In this document: positions 7,492 through 15,397 of the stretch, one piece after another
How the letters are laid out: every line of letters starts with the position of its first letter
How positions within the stretch are numbered: the stretch's first letter is position 1
Assembly (NCBI GenBank): GCA_938038035.1
Contig: CALHQV010000072.1
Location: 1-32,893, forward strand
Direction of reading: 5' to 3'
DNA from: an uncultured Gemella sp.
Lineage (GTDB): Bacteria > Bacillota > Bacilli > Staphylococcales > Gemellaceae
Length of the DNA: 32,893 nt
Notes under the pieces: generated by a model
The model's input: only the letters and a program-made list of their open reading frames with translations
Told to the model about the DNA's origin: nothing
Databases searched by the model: none
Position numbers and translations under genes: made by a program

Positions 7492-8028
7492 ATGTCACGT
7501 ATAGGTAATAAAGTTATTACAGTACCTGCAGGGGTTGAAGTTAACATCGTTGATAACTTCGCAACAGTTAAAGGACCTAAAGGTGAATTAAAACAACAAT
7601 TTGATAAAGACATGACTTTCAACATTGAAGGAAGTGAAATCACAGTAGTACGTCCATCTGACTCTAAACGTCACCGTACAGTACACGGAACAACTCGTGC
7701 TATCTTAGCAAACATGGTTGAAGGTGTATCTGCTGGATTCAAAAAAGAACTTGAATTAATCGGGGTTGGATACCGTGCTCAAATGCAAGGTAAAAAATTA
7801 GTACTAAGTGTTGGATACTCTCACCCAGTTGAATTCGAAGAAATCGAAGGAATTACATTAGGTGTTGAAGGAAACACTAAAGTTAGTATCGAAGGTATTA
7901 ACAAAGAAGTAGTAGGACAATACGCAGCTAAAGTTCGTGCAGTACGTCCTCCAGAACCTTATAAAGGTAAAGGTATTCGCTACGTTGGTGAATATGTTCG
8001 CCGTAAAGAAGGAAAAACTGGTAAATAA
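7492..8028 (+). CDS. rplF: 50S ribosomal protein L6
   Basis: L6 lies near the factor-binding site and the sarcin-ricin loop. The 178-residue product has the MSRIGNKVITVPAGVEV start, two related beta-alpha domains, and the C-terminal signature VRAVRPPEPYKGKGIRYVGE close to residue 160, followed by a basic tail. AAGGAGGTG precedes the start. It sits in the usual spc order between rpsH and rplR. Confidence 0.97.
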   Translation: MSRIGNKVITVPAGVEVNIVDNFATVKGPKGELKQQFDKDMTFNIEGSEITVVRPSDSKRHRTVHGTTRAILANMVEGVSAGFKKELELIGVGYRAQMQGKKLVLSVGYSHPVEFEEIEGITLGVEGNTKVSIEGINKEVVGQYAAKVRAVRPPEPYKGKGIRYVGEYVRRKEGKTGK

Positions 8029-8055
8029 TAGATAACAGAAAGGAGTGTTTCAAAT

Positions 8056-8412
8056 ATGATTACGAAACTTGATAAAAATAAAGTTCGTAAAAAAAGACAC
8101 GCAAGAGTACGTGTTAAAGTTCAAGGAACTACAGAAGTTCCACGTTTAAACGTATACCGTTCAAACACAAACATTTACGCACAAATTATTGATGACACTA
8201 AAGGTGTTACATTAGCACAAGCTTCTTCATTAAAACTTGAGAACGTTTCTAAATCAAGTGTAGAAGCAGCTAAAGAAGTTGGAAAATTAATCGCAGAAGT
8301 AGCTAAAACTAAAGGAATTGAAAAAGTTGTTTTCGACCGTGGAGGATACCTATATCACGGACGTGTTAAAGCATTAGCTGAAGCAGCACGTGAAAACGGA
8401 CTTGTATTCTAA
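8056..8412 (+). CDS. rplR: 50S ribosomal protein L18
   Basis: L18 binds 5S rRNA together with L5. The 118-residue product has the basic N-terminus with KVRKKRHARVRVKVQGT, the RLNVYRSNTNIYAQIIDD core and the ending FDRGGYLYHGRVKALAEAARENGL, recognisable in parts. Length agrees with Firmicute homologues. AAAGGAG is the ribosome-binding site. Confidence 0.97.
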   Translation: MITKLDKNKVRKKRHARVRVKVQGTTEVPRLNVYRSNTNIYAQIIDDTKGVTLAQASSLKLENVSKSSVEAAKEVGKLIAEVAKTKGIEKVVFDRGGYLYHGRVKALAEAARENGLVF

Positions 8413-8431
8413 TAAGGAGGGAAATAAGTAG

Positions 8432-8929
8432 ATGCGTCAAGAAGAAATCAAAAAAGAATTTGAAGAACGCGTAGTTGCCATTCGCCGTGTAGCTAAAGTT
8501 GTTAAAGGTGGACGTCGTTTCCGTTTCTCTGCTTTAGTAGTAGTTGGTGACAAAAATGGTCGCGTAGGATTTGGTACAGGTAAAGCTCAAGAAGTACCAG
8601 ATGCAATCAGAAAAGCAGTTGAAGCTGCTAAACATAACTTAATTACTGTACCAGTAGTTAATGGAACAATACCTCACGAAATCATCGGACAATTTGGAGC
8701 AGGTTCAGTATTAATCAAACCAGCTGCACCTGGTACAGGGGTTATCGCTGGTGGACCAGTTCGTGCCGTATTAGAATTATCAGGTATTTCAAATATCTTA
8801 TCAAAATCTCTAGGTTCAAACACACCAGTAAACATGGTTCGTGCTACAATCGAAGGATTAACAAGATTACAAACAGTAGAACACGTAGCAGCTTTACGTG
8901 GTAAATCTGTGGAAGAATTATTAGGATAA
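8432..8929 (+). CDS. rpsE: 30S ribosomal protein S5
   Basis: S5 affects decoding accuracy and lies at the mRNA entry; changes in its N-terminal loop give spectinomycin resistance in other bacteria. The 165-residue product has the double-stranded-RNA-binding-like N-domain with VVKGGRRFRFSALVVVGD and GRVGFGTGKAQEVPDAI, then the C-domain with KSLGSNTPVNMVRAT. The loop VVKGGRRF looks wild type. AAGGAGGG precedes the ATG. Confidence 0.97.
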   Translation: MRQEEIKKEFEERVVAIRRVAKVVKGGRRFRFSALVVVGDKNGRVGFGTGKAQEVPDAIRKAVEAAKHNLITVPVVNGTIPHEIIGQFGAGSVLIKPAAPGTGVIAGGPVRAVLELSGISNILSKSLGSNTPVNMVRATIEGLTRLQTVEHVAALRGKSVEELLG

Positions 8930-8945
8930 GAGGAGGGAAAAGAAC

Positions 8946-9122
8946 ATGACATTAAAAGTAACCCTAACTCGTAGTACTATTGGTCGTCCAAAGAATCAAA
9001 GAAAAGTTGTTGAAGCTCTTGGTCTTAAAAAAATGCACCAAACAGTTGAACACAAAGATAACGCTGCGATTCGCGGAATGATCAACAAAGTTTCACACTT
9101 AGTAACAGTAGAAGAAAAATAA
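8946..9122 (+). CDS. rpmD: 50S ribosomal protein L30
   Basis: This 58-residue product is the small L30 protein of the large subunit. It reads MTLKVTLTRSTIGRPKNQ, followed by KVVEALGLKKMHQTVEHKD and a C-terminal INKVSHLVTVEE segment, which is the full family pattern of an N-terminal beta strand, the TRS..GRP..Q turn and the LGL.K..Q..H helix region. GAGGAGGG precedes the start. It sits in its expected place between rpsE and rplO. L30 is not universal in bacteria, so its presence is mildly informative. Confidence 0.95.
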   Translation: MTLKVTLTRSTIGRPKNQRKVVEALGLKKMHQTVEHKDNAAIRGMINKVSHLVTVEEK

Positions 9123-9153
9123 GAATTATTAATACAAGGAGGTGCTAGTCTAA

Positions 9154-9594
9154 ATGAAATTACATGAATTACAACCAGTTGAAGGTTCTCGTAAAGAGCG
9201 TAACAGAGTAGGTCGTGGGATTGGATCAGGAAATGGTAAAACTTCAGGACGTGGTCAAAAAGGACAAAAAGCACGTAGTGGCGGTGGAGTTCGCCCAGGA
9301 TTTGAAGGTGGACAAAACCCATTATTCAGACGTATTCCAAAACGTGGATTTAACAATGTAAACAGAAAAGAATTTGCAGTTGTAAATCTTGACGACTTAA
9401 ATAAATTTGAAGATGGTACTGTAGTATCACCTGCTCTATTATTAGAAACTAAAGTTATTAAAAAAGAACTTTCAGGTGTTAAAGTATTAGCTAACGGTAA
9501 ATTAGAGAAAAAATTAACTGTACAAGCTCACAAATTCTCATCTTCAGCAAAAGAAGCTATCGAAGCAGCTGGAGGAGTTTGCGAGGTGCTATAA
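9154..9594 (+). CDS. rplO: 50S ribosomal protein L15
   Basis: L15 is a late-assembly protein with a long glycine- and arginine-rich N-terminal tail that enters the 23S core. The 146-residue product shows MKLHELQPVEGSRKERNRVG, the tail GRGIGSGNGKTSGRGQKGQKARSGGGVRPGFEGGQ (in parts), and a globular C-terminal half. AAGGAGGTG is upstream. Its 3' end contains the GAGGTG that serves secY. Confidence 0.97.
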   Translation: MKLHELQPVEGSRKERNRVGRGIGSGNGKTSGRGQKGQKARSGGGVRPGFEGGQNPLFRRIPKRGFNNVNRKEFAVVNLDDLNKFEDGTVVSPALLLETKVIKKELSGVKVLANGKLEKKLTVQAHKFSSSAKEAIEAAGGVCEVL

Positions 9595-9597
9595 TAT

Positions 9598-10902
9598 ATG
9601 TTTAGTGCATCACTAAATTTATTTAAAGTTAAAGAAACTCGTAATAAAATTTTATTTACCTTATTTGGTATATTCCTATTCCGTATCGGTTCTTACTTAC
9701 CGATACCTGGAGTAGATGCAGATGTTCTTAAAAGTCAAGATGCATCTGGACTATTCGGAATATTTAATACATTTGCAGGAGGGGCTTTACAACAGTTTTC
9801 TGTATTTGCTATGGGTATTATGCCATACATTACAGCATCTATCGTAATTCAACTTATGCAAATGGATGTTATTCCTACATTAACTGAGTGGTCAAAACAA
9901 GGTGAAGTAGGTCAAAAGAAAACACAAAAATTAACAAGAGTCTTAGCAATTGTCTTAGCATTTATCCAATCGCTTATTATGTCTTATGGATTTAATAACG
10001 CGTATCAAGGATTAATTAAAGATACATCTGTTATAGGATTCATTACAGTAGCTTTAGTATTAACAGCTGGTACAGCGTTATTATTATGGCTAGGGGATCA
10101 GATATCTCAATATGGTGTTGGTAATGGTGTTTCTATCATTATCTTAGCGGGTATTATTGCTCGTTTACCAATGGAATTCATTCAAGTTTATGAATCTCAA
10201 ATTAAAGATGCTGAAAACCTTACATTAGCAATTTTAAAAATTGTTATTGTAGCAATCATTGTTATAGGAATTGTTGCTGCTGTTGTTTACATGCAAGAAG
10301 CGATACGTAAGATTCCTATTCAATACTCTCAAGCGAGAGCAGGTCGTAGAATGTTAGGAGCAAGATCAACTTTCTTGCCTCTTAAAGTGAACAGTGCCGG
10401 GGTTATCCCAGTAATCTTCGCTATCGCATTCTTACAATTACCTAGAACTATTGCGATATTCGCACCTAATAACGAAAAGTTACAAAGAATTGTATCATAT
10501 TTCGATTTCAGTCATGTTCTAGGATTAACATTATACGTAGTATTAATTATTGCGTTCTGTTACTTCTATGTAATGGTTCAAGTTAACCCAGAAAAAATGG
10601 CTGATAATTTAAGAAAACAAGGAAGTTTTGTTCCAGGGGTTAGACCAGGTAAAAAAACTGAACAATACATTACAGGTATTTTATACAGACTAACGTTTGT
10701 AGGTTCAATATTCCTAGCAGCTGTTTCGGTTCTTCCAACAATATTCACAAGCATTGCTAAATTACCAGCATCTGTTCAAATTGGTGGTACAAGTTTAATA
10801 ATTGTTGTCAGTGTAGCGCTAGAGACAGTTAAACAACTTAATACTCAATTAACAGAGAAGAACTATAGAAGTTTTATTACAGGACGAAAAGGCGGTAAAT
10901 AG
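9598..10902 (+). CDS. secY: Protein translocase subunit SecY
   Basis: SecY is the pore of the Sec translocon in the cytoplasmic membrane and works with SecE, SecG and SecA. The 434-residue product has the expected ten hydrophobic segments. It shows the early FRIGSYLPIPGVD motif after TM1, the plug region GGALQQFSVFAMGIMPYITASI (in parts), the cytosolic loop with QYSQARAGRRMLG, and the C-terminal FVPGVRPGKKTEQYI. The start lies 3 nt after rplO and uses GAGGTG at 9583-9588 within that gene. adk follows almost directly. Confidence 0.97.
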   Translation: MFSASLNLFKVKETRNKILFTLFGIFLFRIGSYLPIPGVDADVLKSQDASGLFGIFNTFAGGALQQFSVFAMGIMPYITASIVIQLMQMDVIPTLTEWSKQGEVGQKKTQKLTRVLAIVLAFIQSLIMSYGFNNAYQGLIKDTSVIGFITVALVLTAGTALLLWLGDQISQYGVGNGVSIIILAGIIARLPMEFIQVYESQIKDAENLTLAILKIVIVAIIVIGIVAAVVYMQEAIRKIPIQYSQARAGRRMLGARSTFLPLKVNSAGVIPVIFAIAFLQLPRTIAIFAPNNEKLQRIVSYFDFSHVLGLTLYVVLIIAFCYFYVMVQVNPEKMADNLRKQGSFVPGVRPGKKTEQYITGILYRLTFVGSIFLAAVSVLPTIFTSIAKLPASVQIGGTSLIIVVSVALETVKQLNTQLTEKNYRSFITGRKGGK

Positions 10903-10908
10903 ATTATG

Positions 10909-11562
10909 ATGAATATTATTTTAATGGGATTACCAGGAGCGGGTAAAGGTACTCAAGCAGAGCAAATTAAAGCGAATTATCCAATTCCGCATATTTCTAC
11001 TGGAGATATGTTCAGAGCTGCTATTAAAAATGAGACTCCGCTTGGAAAAGAAGCAAAAAGTTATATTGATAAAGGACAACTTGTTCCTGACAGTGTAACT
11101 ATAGGATTAGTTGAAGAAAGATTGAATCAAGAAGATGCAAAAGAAGGCTTTTTACTTGACGGTTTTCCAAGAACAGTAGAACAAGCTGAAGCCCTTGATC
11201 AAATTTTAGCAAAAACTAATAGAAAAATCGATAAAGTACTAAATATCGATGTAGATCCAGCTATTCTGTTACCTCGTTTAACAGGTAGAAGAATCTGTAA
11301 ACAATGTGGAAACACTTATCACTTGATTTTCAACCCTACAAAAGTTGAAGGTGTTTGTGATAATGATGGTGGTGAACTATACCAAAGAAGTGATGACAAC
11401 GAAGAAACAGTTGCTAATCGCTTAGAAGTTAACATCAAACAAACAAAACCTCTTTTAGACTTCTACAGTCAAAAAGAAGGTGTAGTTGAAAATGTTAATG
11501 GTGACCAAGACATCAAAGTAGTTTTCCAAGACGTACAAAATATATTAGACAAACTGAAATAG
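10909..11562 (+). CDS. adk: Adenylate kinase
   Basis: The enzyme interconverts ATP plus AMP and two ADP in the cytoplasm. The product (217 residues from this start) has the P-loop GLPGAGKGT at the N-terminus, the AMP site with STGDMFR, the DGFPRT motif, and a long-type LID. The LID contains CKQC and then CDND, matching the Cys-Cys-Cys-Asp structural zinc site known from Gram-positive adenylate kinases. An in-frame ATG three bases earlier (10906) is possible; I chose the one giving MNIILMGLPG. It lies 6 nt after secY, with only a weak AAGGCGG upstream, so it may be coupled to secY. Confidence 0.96.
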   Translation: MNIILMGLPGAGKGTQAEQIKANYPIPHISTGDMFRAAIKNETPLGKEAKSYIDKGQLVPDSVTIGLVEERLNQEDAKEGFLLDGFPRTVEQAEALDQILAKTNRKIDKVLNIDVDPAILLPRLTGRRICKQCGNTYHLIFNPTKVEGVCDNDGGELYQRSDDNEETVANRLEVNIKQTKPLLDFYSQKEGVVENVNGDQDIKVVFQDVQNILDKLK

Positions 11563-11577
11563 TCAGGGAGGAAAAGT

Positions 11578-11793
11578 ATGGCAAAAGATGTCATTGAAGT
11601 AGAAGGTTTAGTAGTAGAAAACTTGCCGAATGCAATGTTTAAAGTAGAATTAGAAAATGGTCATATTATTTTAGCTCATGTTTCTGGAAAAATCAGAATG
11701 AATTATATAAGAATTTTACCAGGTGATAAAGTTACAGTAGAAATGAGTCCGTATGACCTGACAAAAGGTAGAATAACTTATAGATTCAAGTAA
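11578..11793 (+). CDS. infA: Translation initiation factor IF-1
   Basis: IF-1 binds the 30S A site during initiation. The 71-residue product is an S1-like OB fold with VENLPNAMFKVELENGH, HVSGKIRMNYIRILPGDKV and SPYDLTKGRITYRFK, all close to the family consensus in parts. It is one residue shorter than the common 72-residue form (MAKDVIE where MAKDDVIE is usual). There is no methionine aminopeptidase gene between adk and infA, unlike Bacillus subtilis. GGGAGG is the ribosome-binding site. Confidence 0.97.
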   Translation: MAKDVIEVEGLVVENLPNAMFKVELENGHIILAHVSGKIRMNYIRILPGDKVTVEMSPYDLTKGRITYRFK

Positions 11794-11819
11794 GTTATAA
11801 ACTCAAGGAGGAAATAACG

Positions 11820-11933
11820 ATGAAAGTAAGACCATCAGTAAAAAAAATCTGTGACAAATGTAAAGTAATTCGTCGTGGTGGTAAAGTATTAGTGATTTGC
11901 GAAAACGCAAAACATAAACAAAAACAAGGATAA
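11820..11933 (+). CDS. rpmJ: 50S ribosomal protein L36, zinc-binding (C+) type
   Basis: This 37-residue product reads MKVRPSVKKICDKCKVI at the start and ends KHKQKQG. Cys11, Cys14, Cys27 and His32 form the zinc site of the C+ form. AAGGAGG lies 7 to 8 nt upstream. It occupies the standard place between infA and rpsM. Keeping the zinc form here contrasts with the zinc-free S14 encoded about 5 kb upstream. Confidence 0.96.
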   Translation: MKVRPSVKKICDKCKVIRRGGKVLVICENAKHKQKQG

Positions 11934-11955
11934 TTAATTAGGAGGTGCAAACTTA

Positions 11956-12321
11956 ATGGCACGTATAGCAGGAGTAGATATTCCACGTGAAAAACGCGTT
12001 GTTATATCTCTAACTTATGTATATGGTATAGGTTTAAAAACTTCTCAAAAAATCTTAAAAGAAGCTGGAGTTTCTGAAGATGTGAGAGTTAAAGACTTAT
12101 CAGAAGATCAATTAGATAAAATTCGTGAAATCGTAGATAACTACAAAACAGAAGGTGACTTACGTCGTGAAGTTTCATTAAACATTAAACGTCTAATGGA
12201 AATCGGATGTTACAGAGGAATTCGTCACCGTCGTGGACTTCCAGTAAGAGGGCAAAACACTAAGAACAACTCTCGTACTCGTAAAGGTCCTAAGAAAACA
12301 GTTGCGAACAAGAAAAAATAA
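11956..12321 (+). CDS. rpsM: 30S ribosomal protein S13
   Basis: S13 lies at the top of the 30S head and contacts P-site tRNA and the 50S subunit. The 121-residue product starts MARIAGVDIPREKRVVISLTYVYGIG (in parts), contains the helix-hairpin-helix region, and ends with GIRHRRGLPVRGQ and the basic tail RTRKGPKKTVANKKK. AGGAGGTG precedes it. It starts the alpha-type part of the cluster. Confidence 0.97.
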   Translation: MARIAGVDIPREKRVVISLTYVYGIGLKTSQKILKEAGVSEDVRVKDLSEDQLDKIREIVDNYKTEGDLRREVSLNIKRLMEIGCYRGIRHRRGLPVRGQNTKNNSRTRKGPKKTVANKKK

Positions 12322-12346
12322 TTAGGATAGGAGGAGAAACACAACT

Positions 12347-12736
12347 ATGGCTCGTAAACAACAATCACGTAAACGTCGTGTGAAAAAAAATATACAAAAT
12401 GGTGTTGCACACATTCGTTCTACATTCAACAACTCAATCGTAACAATTACAGATGAACATGGTAATGCAGTATCATGGTCAAGTGCAGGAGCACTAGGAT
12501 TCAAAGGTTCTAGAAAATCTACTCCATTCGCAGCACAAATGGCAAGTGAAGCAGCAGCTAAACAAGCTATGGAACACGGAATGAAATATGTAGATGTAAC
12601 AGTTAAAGGTCCAGGTGCAGGACGTGAAGCAGCTATTCGTGCATTACAATCTGCTGGATTAGAAGTTACATCAATCAAAGACGTAACTCCAGTTCCTCAC
12701 AATGGATGTCGCCCACCTAAACGTCGTCGTGTATAA
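12347..12736 (+). CDS. rpsK: 30S ribosomal protein S11
   Basis: S11 lines the mRNA exit channel on the platform of the 30S subunit. The 129-residue product has the basic start MARKQQSRKRRVKKN, the core HIRSTFNNSIVTITDEHGN and SAGALGFKGSRKSTPFAAQ, and ends GCRPPKRRRV, all typical in parts. The asparagine-glycine step in the C-terminal region (PHNGCRPPK) is the site of isoaspartate formation known in E. coli. AGGAGGAG is upstream. Confidence 0.97.
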   Translation: MARKQQSRKRRVKKNIQNGVAHIRSTFNNSIVTITDEHGNAVSWSSAGALGFKGSRKSTPFAAQMASEAAAKQAMEHGMKYVDVTVKGPGAGREAAIRALQSAGLEVTSIKDVTPVPHNGCRPPKRRRV

Positions 12737-12771
12737 TAATAACATAGACAAAATTTAGGAGGTTTAACATA

Positions 12772-13713
12772 ATGTTAGCAATAGAAAAACCAAAAATTCA
12801 AATCATTGAAGAATCATCAGATAAAAGATTTGGTCGCTTTGTAGTTGAACCACTTGAACGTGGTTATGGAACTACATTAGGTAATTCATTGAGAAGAATG
12901 TTAATCTCATCATTACCAGGAGCAGCAGCAAGAAGCATCGATATTGAAGGAGTTCAACACGAATTCCAAGCAATTAAAGGTGTTGTAGAAGATGTTACTG
13001 AAATCATTATGAACGTTAAAAACATTGCGTTTGTAGTTCATTCTGAAGAAGAAAAACAAGTTTCAATCAGTGTTAAAGGTCCTGCAGTTGTTACAGCAGC
13101 AGACATCGCTATCGATTCTGATATCGAAGTAGTAAATACTGATCAACACATTGCAACAGTATCTGAAGGTGGACAATTTGAAATGATTATTTACGTTGGA
13201 AAAGGACGTGGATTTGTACCAGCTGATGGAAACAAAAAACGTGACTTACCAATCGGAGTTATTCCAATCGATTCAATTTACACACCAGTATCGAAAGTTA
13301 ACTATACTGTAGAAAAAACTAGGGTAGGTCAAAGTACTGACTTTGATAAACTTATCTTAGACGTTACTACAAATGGTTCAATTACAGCTAACGACGCTTT
13401 AGCATTAGCATCAAAAATTCTAATTTCACACTTAGAATTATTTATGGAAATGTCTGAAGAAGCAAAAGCTGCTGAAATATTGGTAGCTAAAGAAGAAGAT
13501 AACAAAGTTCAAATGTTAGAAATGACAATTGAAGAATTAGACTTATCAGTACGTAGTTACAACTGCTTAAAACGTGCAGGAATTAACACAGTACAAGAAT
13601 TAGCTAACAAAACAGAACAAGAAATGATTAAAGTAAGAAACTTAGGTCGTAAATCTCTAGAAGAAGTTAAAATTAAACTTCAAGAGTTAGAACTAGGATT
13701 CAAAGAAGAATAA
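12772..13713 (+). CDS. rpoA: RNA polymerase alpha subunit
   Basis: The alpha dimer starts RNA polymerase assembly, and its C-terminal domain binds UP elements and activators. The 313-residue product has the N-terminal assembly domain (about 1-230) with FGRFVVEPLERGYGTTLGNSLRRMLISSLPGAA (in parts) and the C-terminal domain (about 245-313) with ELDLSVRSYNCLKRAGINTV and the NLGRKSLEEVK helix. Length fits the Firmicute family. AGGAGGT precedes it, and rplQ follows after 21 nt. Confidence 0.98.
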   Translation: MLAIEKPKIQIIEESSDKRFGRFVVEPLERGYGTTLGNSLRRMLISSLPGAAARSIDIEGVQHEFQAIKGVVEDVTEIIMNVKNIAFVVHSEEEKQVSISVKGPAVVTAADIAIDSDIEVVNTDQHIATVSEGGQFEMIIYVGKGRGFVPADGNKKRDLPIGVIPIDSIYTPVSKVNYTVEKTRVGQSTDFDKLILDVTTNGSITANDALALASKILISHLELFMEMSEEAKAAEILVAKEEDNKVQMLEMTIEELDLSVRSYNCLKRAGINTVQELANKTEQEMIKVRNLGRKSLEEVKIKLQELELGFKEE

Positions 13714-13734
13714 TACTAACAAGGAGGCACACTA

Positions 13735-14103
13735 ATGGGTTACAGAAAATTAGGACGTACATCAGCTCACCGTAAAGCGATGTTAAGAAACTTAGTAACT
13801 GCTCTACTAGTACACGGTAGAATTGAAACAACTGTTACAAGAGCGAAAGAAGTTCGTTCATTAGCAGAAAAAATGATTACATTAGGTAAAAAAGGTGATC
13901 TAGCAGCAAGACGTAATGCAGCTAAATTCATCCAACCTGTTGCAGTAGCAACTGAAGAAGGTAAGAGTCAATTAGCTCTTAAAAAATTATTTGAAGAAGT
14001 AGCACCTAAATATGCTGACCGTAACGGTGGATACACTCGTATTCTACGTGTTGGACCACGTAAAGGTGATGGTGCAGAAACAGCTATTATAGAATTAGTT
14101 TAA
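13735..14103 (+). CDS. rplQ: 50S ribosomal protein L17
   Basis: L17 lies at the outer rim of the tunnel exit. The 122-residue product starts MGYRKLGRTSAHRKAMLRNLVTALL (in parts), has the ETTVTRAKEVRSLAEKMITLGKKGDL region, and ends NGGYTRILRVGPRKGDGAETAIIELV, a full family match. It is the last gene of the cluster. AAGGAGG is upstream. The 3' untranslated region is unusual (G-free spacer, branched RNA, terminator). Confidence 0.97.
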   Translation: MGYRKLGRTSAHRKAMLRNLVTALLVHGRIETTVTRAKEVRSLAEKMITLGKKGDLAARRNAAKFIQPVAVATEEGKSQLALKKLFEEVAPKYADRNGGYTRILRVGPRKGDGAETAIIELV

Positions 14104-14177
14104 TAAAAATTTTTCATACAACAATAACATACTACATACACACACAACTAAACAACACATACAACAAGAATTTAAAC

Positions 14178-14287
14178 TAATTTTTTTGGCAAAAGAGTGC
14201 TTGAAATGCGTAGGAAAAGGCTACGTCGTCTAGCTCTAATGTATCCTAGCATATCGCTAGGATACCCTTTTGTCCCTTTAAAAATTA
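14178..14287 (+). ncRNA. Candidate L17 downstream element RNA
   Basis: About 75 nt after rplQ lies a multibranched fold. An outer helix pairs 14188-14195 (GGCAAAAG) with 14267-14274, and TAATTTTT 14178-14185 with AAAAATTA 14280-14287 can extend it. Inside are a hairpin CGTAG 14209-14213 with CTACG 14221-14225 and a perfect 10-bp stem 14241-14250 with 14256-14265. Rfam describes an L17 downstream element immediately after rplQ in lactic acid bacteria and Listeria; I recall its position but not its consensus, so the identity rests on position and the branched shape. Confidence 0.5.
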
Positions 14288-14303
14288 AATCTAATTATAC
14301 TTT

Positions 14304-14333
14304 AAAAGATTACCAGGCAAGGTAGTCTTTTTT
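14304..14333 (+). terminator. Intrinsic terminator of the ribosomal cluster
   Basis: An 11-bp stem (14304-14314 with 14321-14331, one G-U pair) with loop AGGCAA is followed by a T-run ending at 14333. It is the first convincing terminator after rplQ and would place the branched RNA at 14178-14287 inside the 3' untranslated region. Confidence 0.85.
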
Positions 14334-14391
14334 ATTTTGCACGTTAAGATTTTTAGAATCTTCGATTCGTAAAAATCATTACGTGCAAAAT
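14334..14391 (+). repeat. Long imperfect inverted repeat (58 bp)
   Basis: Arms of 11 bp (14334-14344 with 14381-14391, perfect), 8 bp (14348-14355 with 14370-14377) and 5 bp (14356-14360 with 14364-14368) are separated by a small internal loop and one bulged base, with a TTC loop. No T-run follows on either side in the right place. It lies between the terminator and the next promoter. It might be a small intergenic repeat element or a transcript-end structure. No second copy was seen in this window. Confidence 0.6.
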
Positions 14392-14485
14392 ACGCAAAAA
14401 GTTATTAAATTTATATGAGAATTCATAGATGTAATGTTTTTTTAATCTGTATAATTGAAAAACTATGTTTTTATAGATAGTTTTG

Positions 14486-14494
14486 TGATATAAT
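14486..14494 (+). promoter_or_regulatory. Extended -10 promoter for the ThrE pair
   Basis: TGATATAAT is a full extended -10 element. No good -35 was found at 17 bp. The region 14392-14626 holds no gene; after this promoter there is an A/T-rich leader of about 125 nt in which I see no clear structure. Confidence 0.55.
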
Positions 14495-14626
14495 GATTTT
14501 AAAATTTATGTATGGAAGGTAAGCTGATTAGATACGTAGTTGAATTTCAATTTTTTAAAACTGTGTAATGATATATAGTTTTTATTTAATTTGATTTTCA
14601 TATCTAATCTTAGATGGAGAAGAGTA

Positions 14627-15397
14627 ATGTATGAGAAGTTATTGATGAAAACAGCGTTACTTGCAGGAAAAATATTAATGGAAAATGGAGCTGAGGTATA
14701 TAGAACAGAAGATACGCTTGAGAGAATCATTAAACATGGTGTTGGTGATAATCGTATTGATGAATATTATACTCATGTTACTCTTACAGGTATATTTATT
14801 AGGATAGAAAAACTAGGGACTGATTTCCGAAGAGTAGGGGATAGAACCTACAATCTAACAAAAATTTCGGAAGTTAATGCACTATCGAGGGCATTTACAT
14901 CAGGAAAAATAAGTTTACCAGATATGTACAAAGCACTTAAAAGAGTTCAAGAAGAAAAGAGTCCTATAAAAGATTGGTTTAAAGTTCTTTGTTCAGGGGT
15001 TCTTAGTGGTAGTATCGTATTAATCTTTGATGGTAACTTTTGGGATGTTATACCAGGAGGAATAGCTGGAGCAGTAGCATTTTATGTTTATATTAAAGTT
15101 ATCGACTATTTAAAAGCACCGTTTATTTCTGAGTATATTAGTACTTTTGTTGGTGGTGTAGCTGGCTATATTGGCTTTTCATTATTAAATGGACATTCAC
15201 TAAGACTTGCTATGATAGGTGCAGTAGTGCCTCTTGTACCAGGTATTACGATAACTAATTCTATGGGAGACATTATTGCTAAACGATTTATTTCTGGATC
15301 TATTCGATTTATTGAAAGTTTCTGTGTGGCATTTGCGTTAGGTGCAGGAATAGTGACCGTATATTTCATAGTTAGGCTATTGGGAGGTGTGGTATAA
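14627..15397 (+). CDS. Threonine/serine exporter, large subunit (ThrE N-terminal domain)
   Basis: This protein is likely half of a split ThrE-type exporter that removes excess threonine and serine across the cytoplasmic membrane. The first ~110 residues are soluble, with AGKILMENGAEVYRTEDTLERI and an RVGDRTYNLTKISEVNALSR region typical of the family (PF06738). About five hydrophobic segments follow, with the conserved VVPLVPGITITNSMGDI in the last part. I chose the ATG at 14627 (MYEKLLMKT) because GGAGAAGAG lies 7 nt before it; a start at 14591 adds 12 residues without a binding site. The stop overlaps the next ATG, so the two subunits are coupled. Substrate is inferred from the family. Confidence 0.8.
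   Translation: MYEKLLMKTALLAGKILMENGAEVYRTEDTLERIIKHGVGDNRIDEYYTHVTLTGIFIRIEKLGTDFRRVGDRTYNLTKISEVNALSRAFTSGKISLPDMYKALKRVQEEKSPIKDWFKVLCSGVLSGSIVLIFDGNFWDVIPGGIAGAVAFYVYIKVIDYLKAPFISEYISTFVGGVAGYIGFSLLNGHSLRLAMIGAVVPLVPGITITNSMGDIIAKRFISGSIRFIESFCVAFALGAGIVTVYFIVRLLGGVV

Noticed and set aside
14241..14275. 10-bp hairpin after rplQ as the operon terminator
   Set aside because: It is followed by CCCTTTTGTCCC rather than a clean T-run; the stem at 14304-14331 is a better terminator, and this hairpin fits as one arm of a branched RNA.
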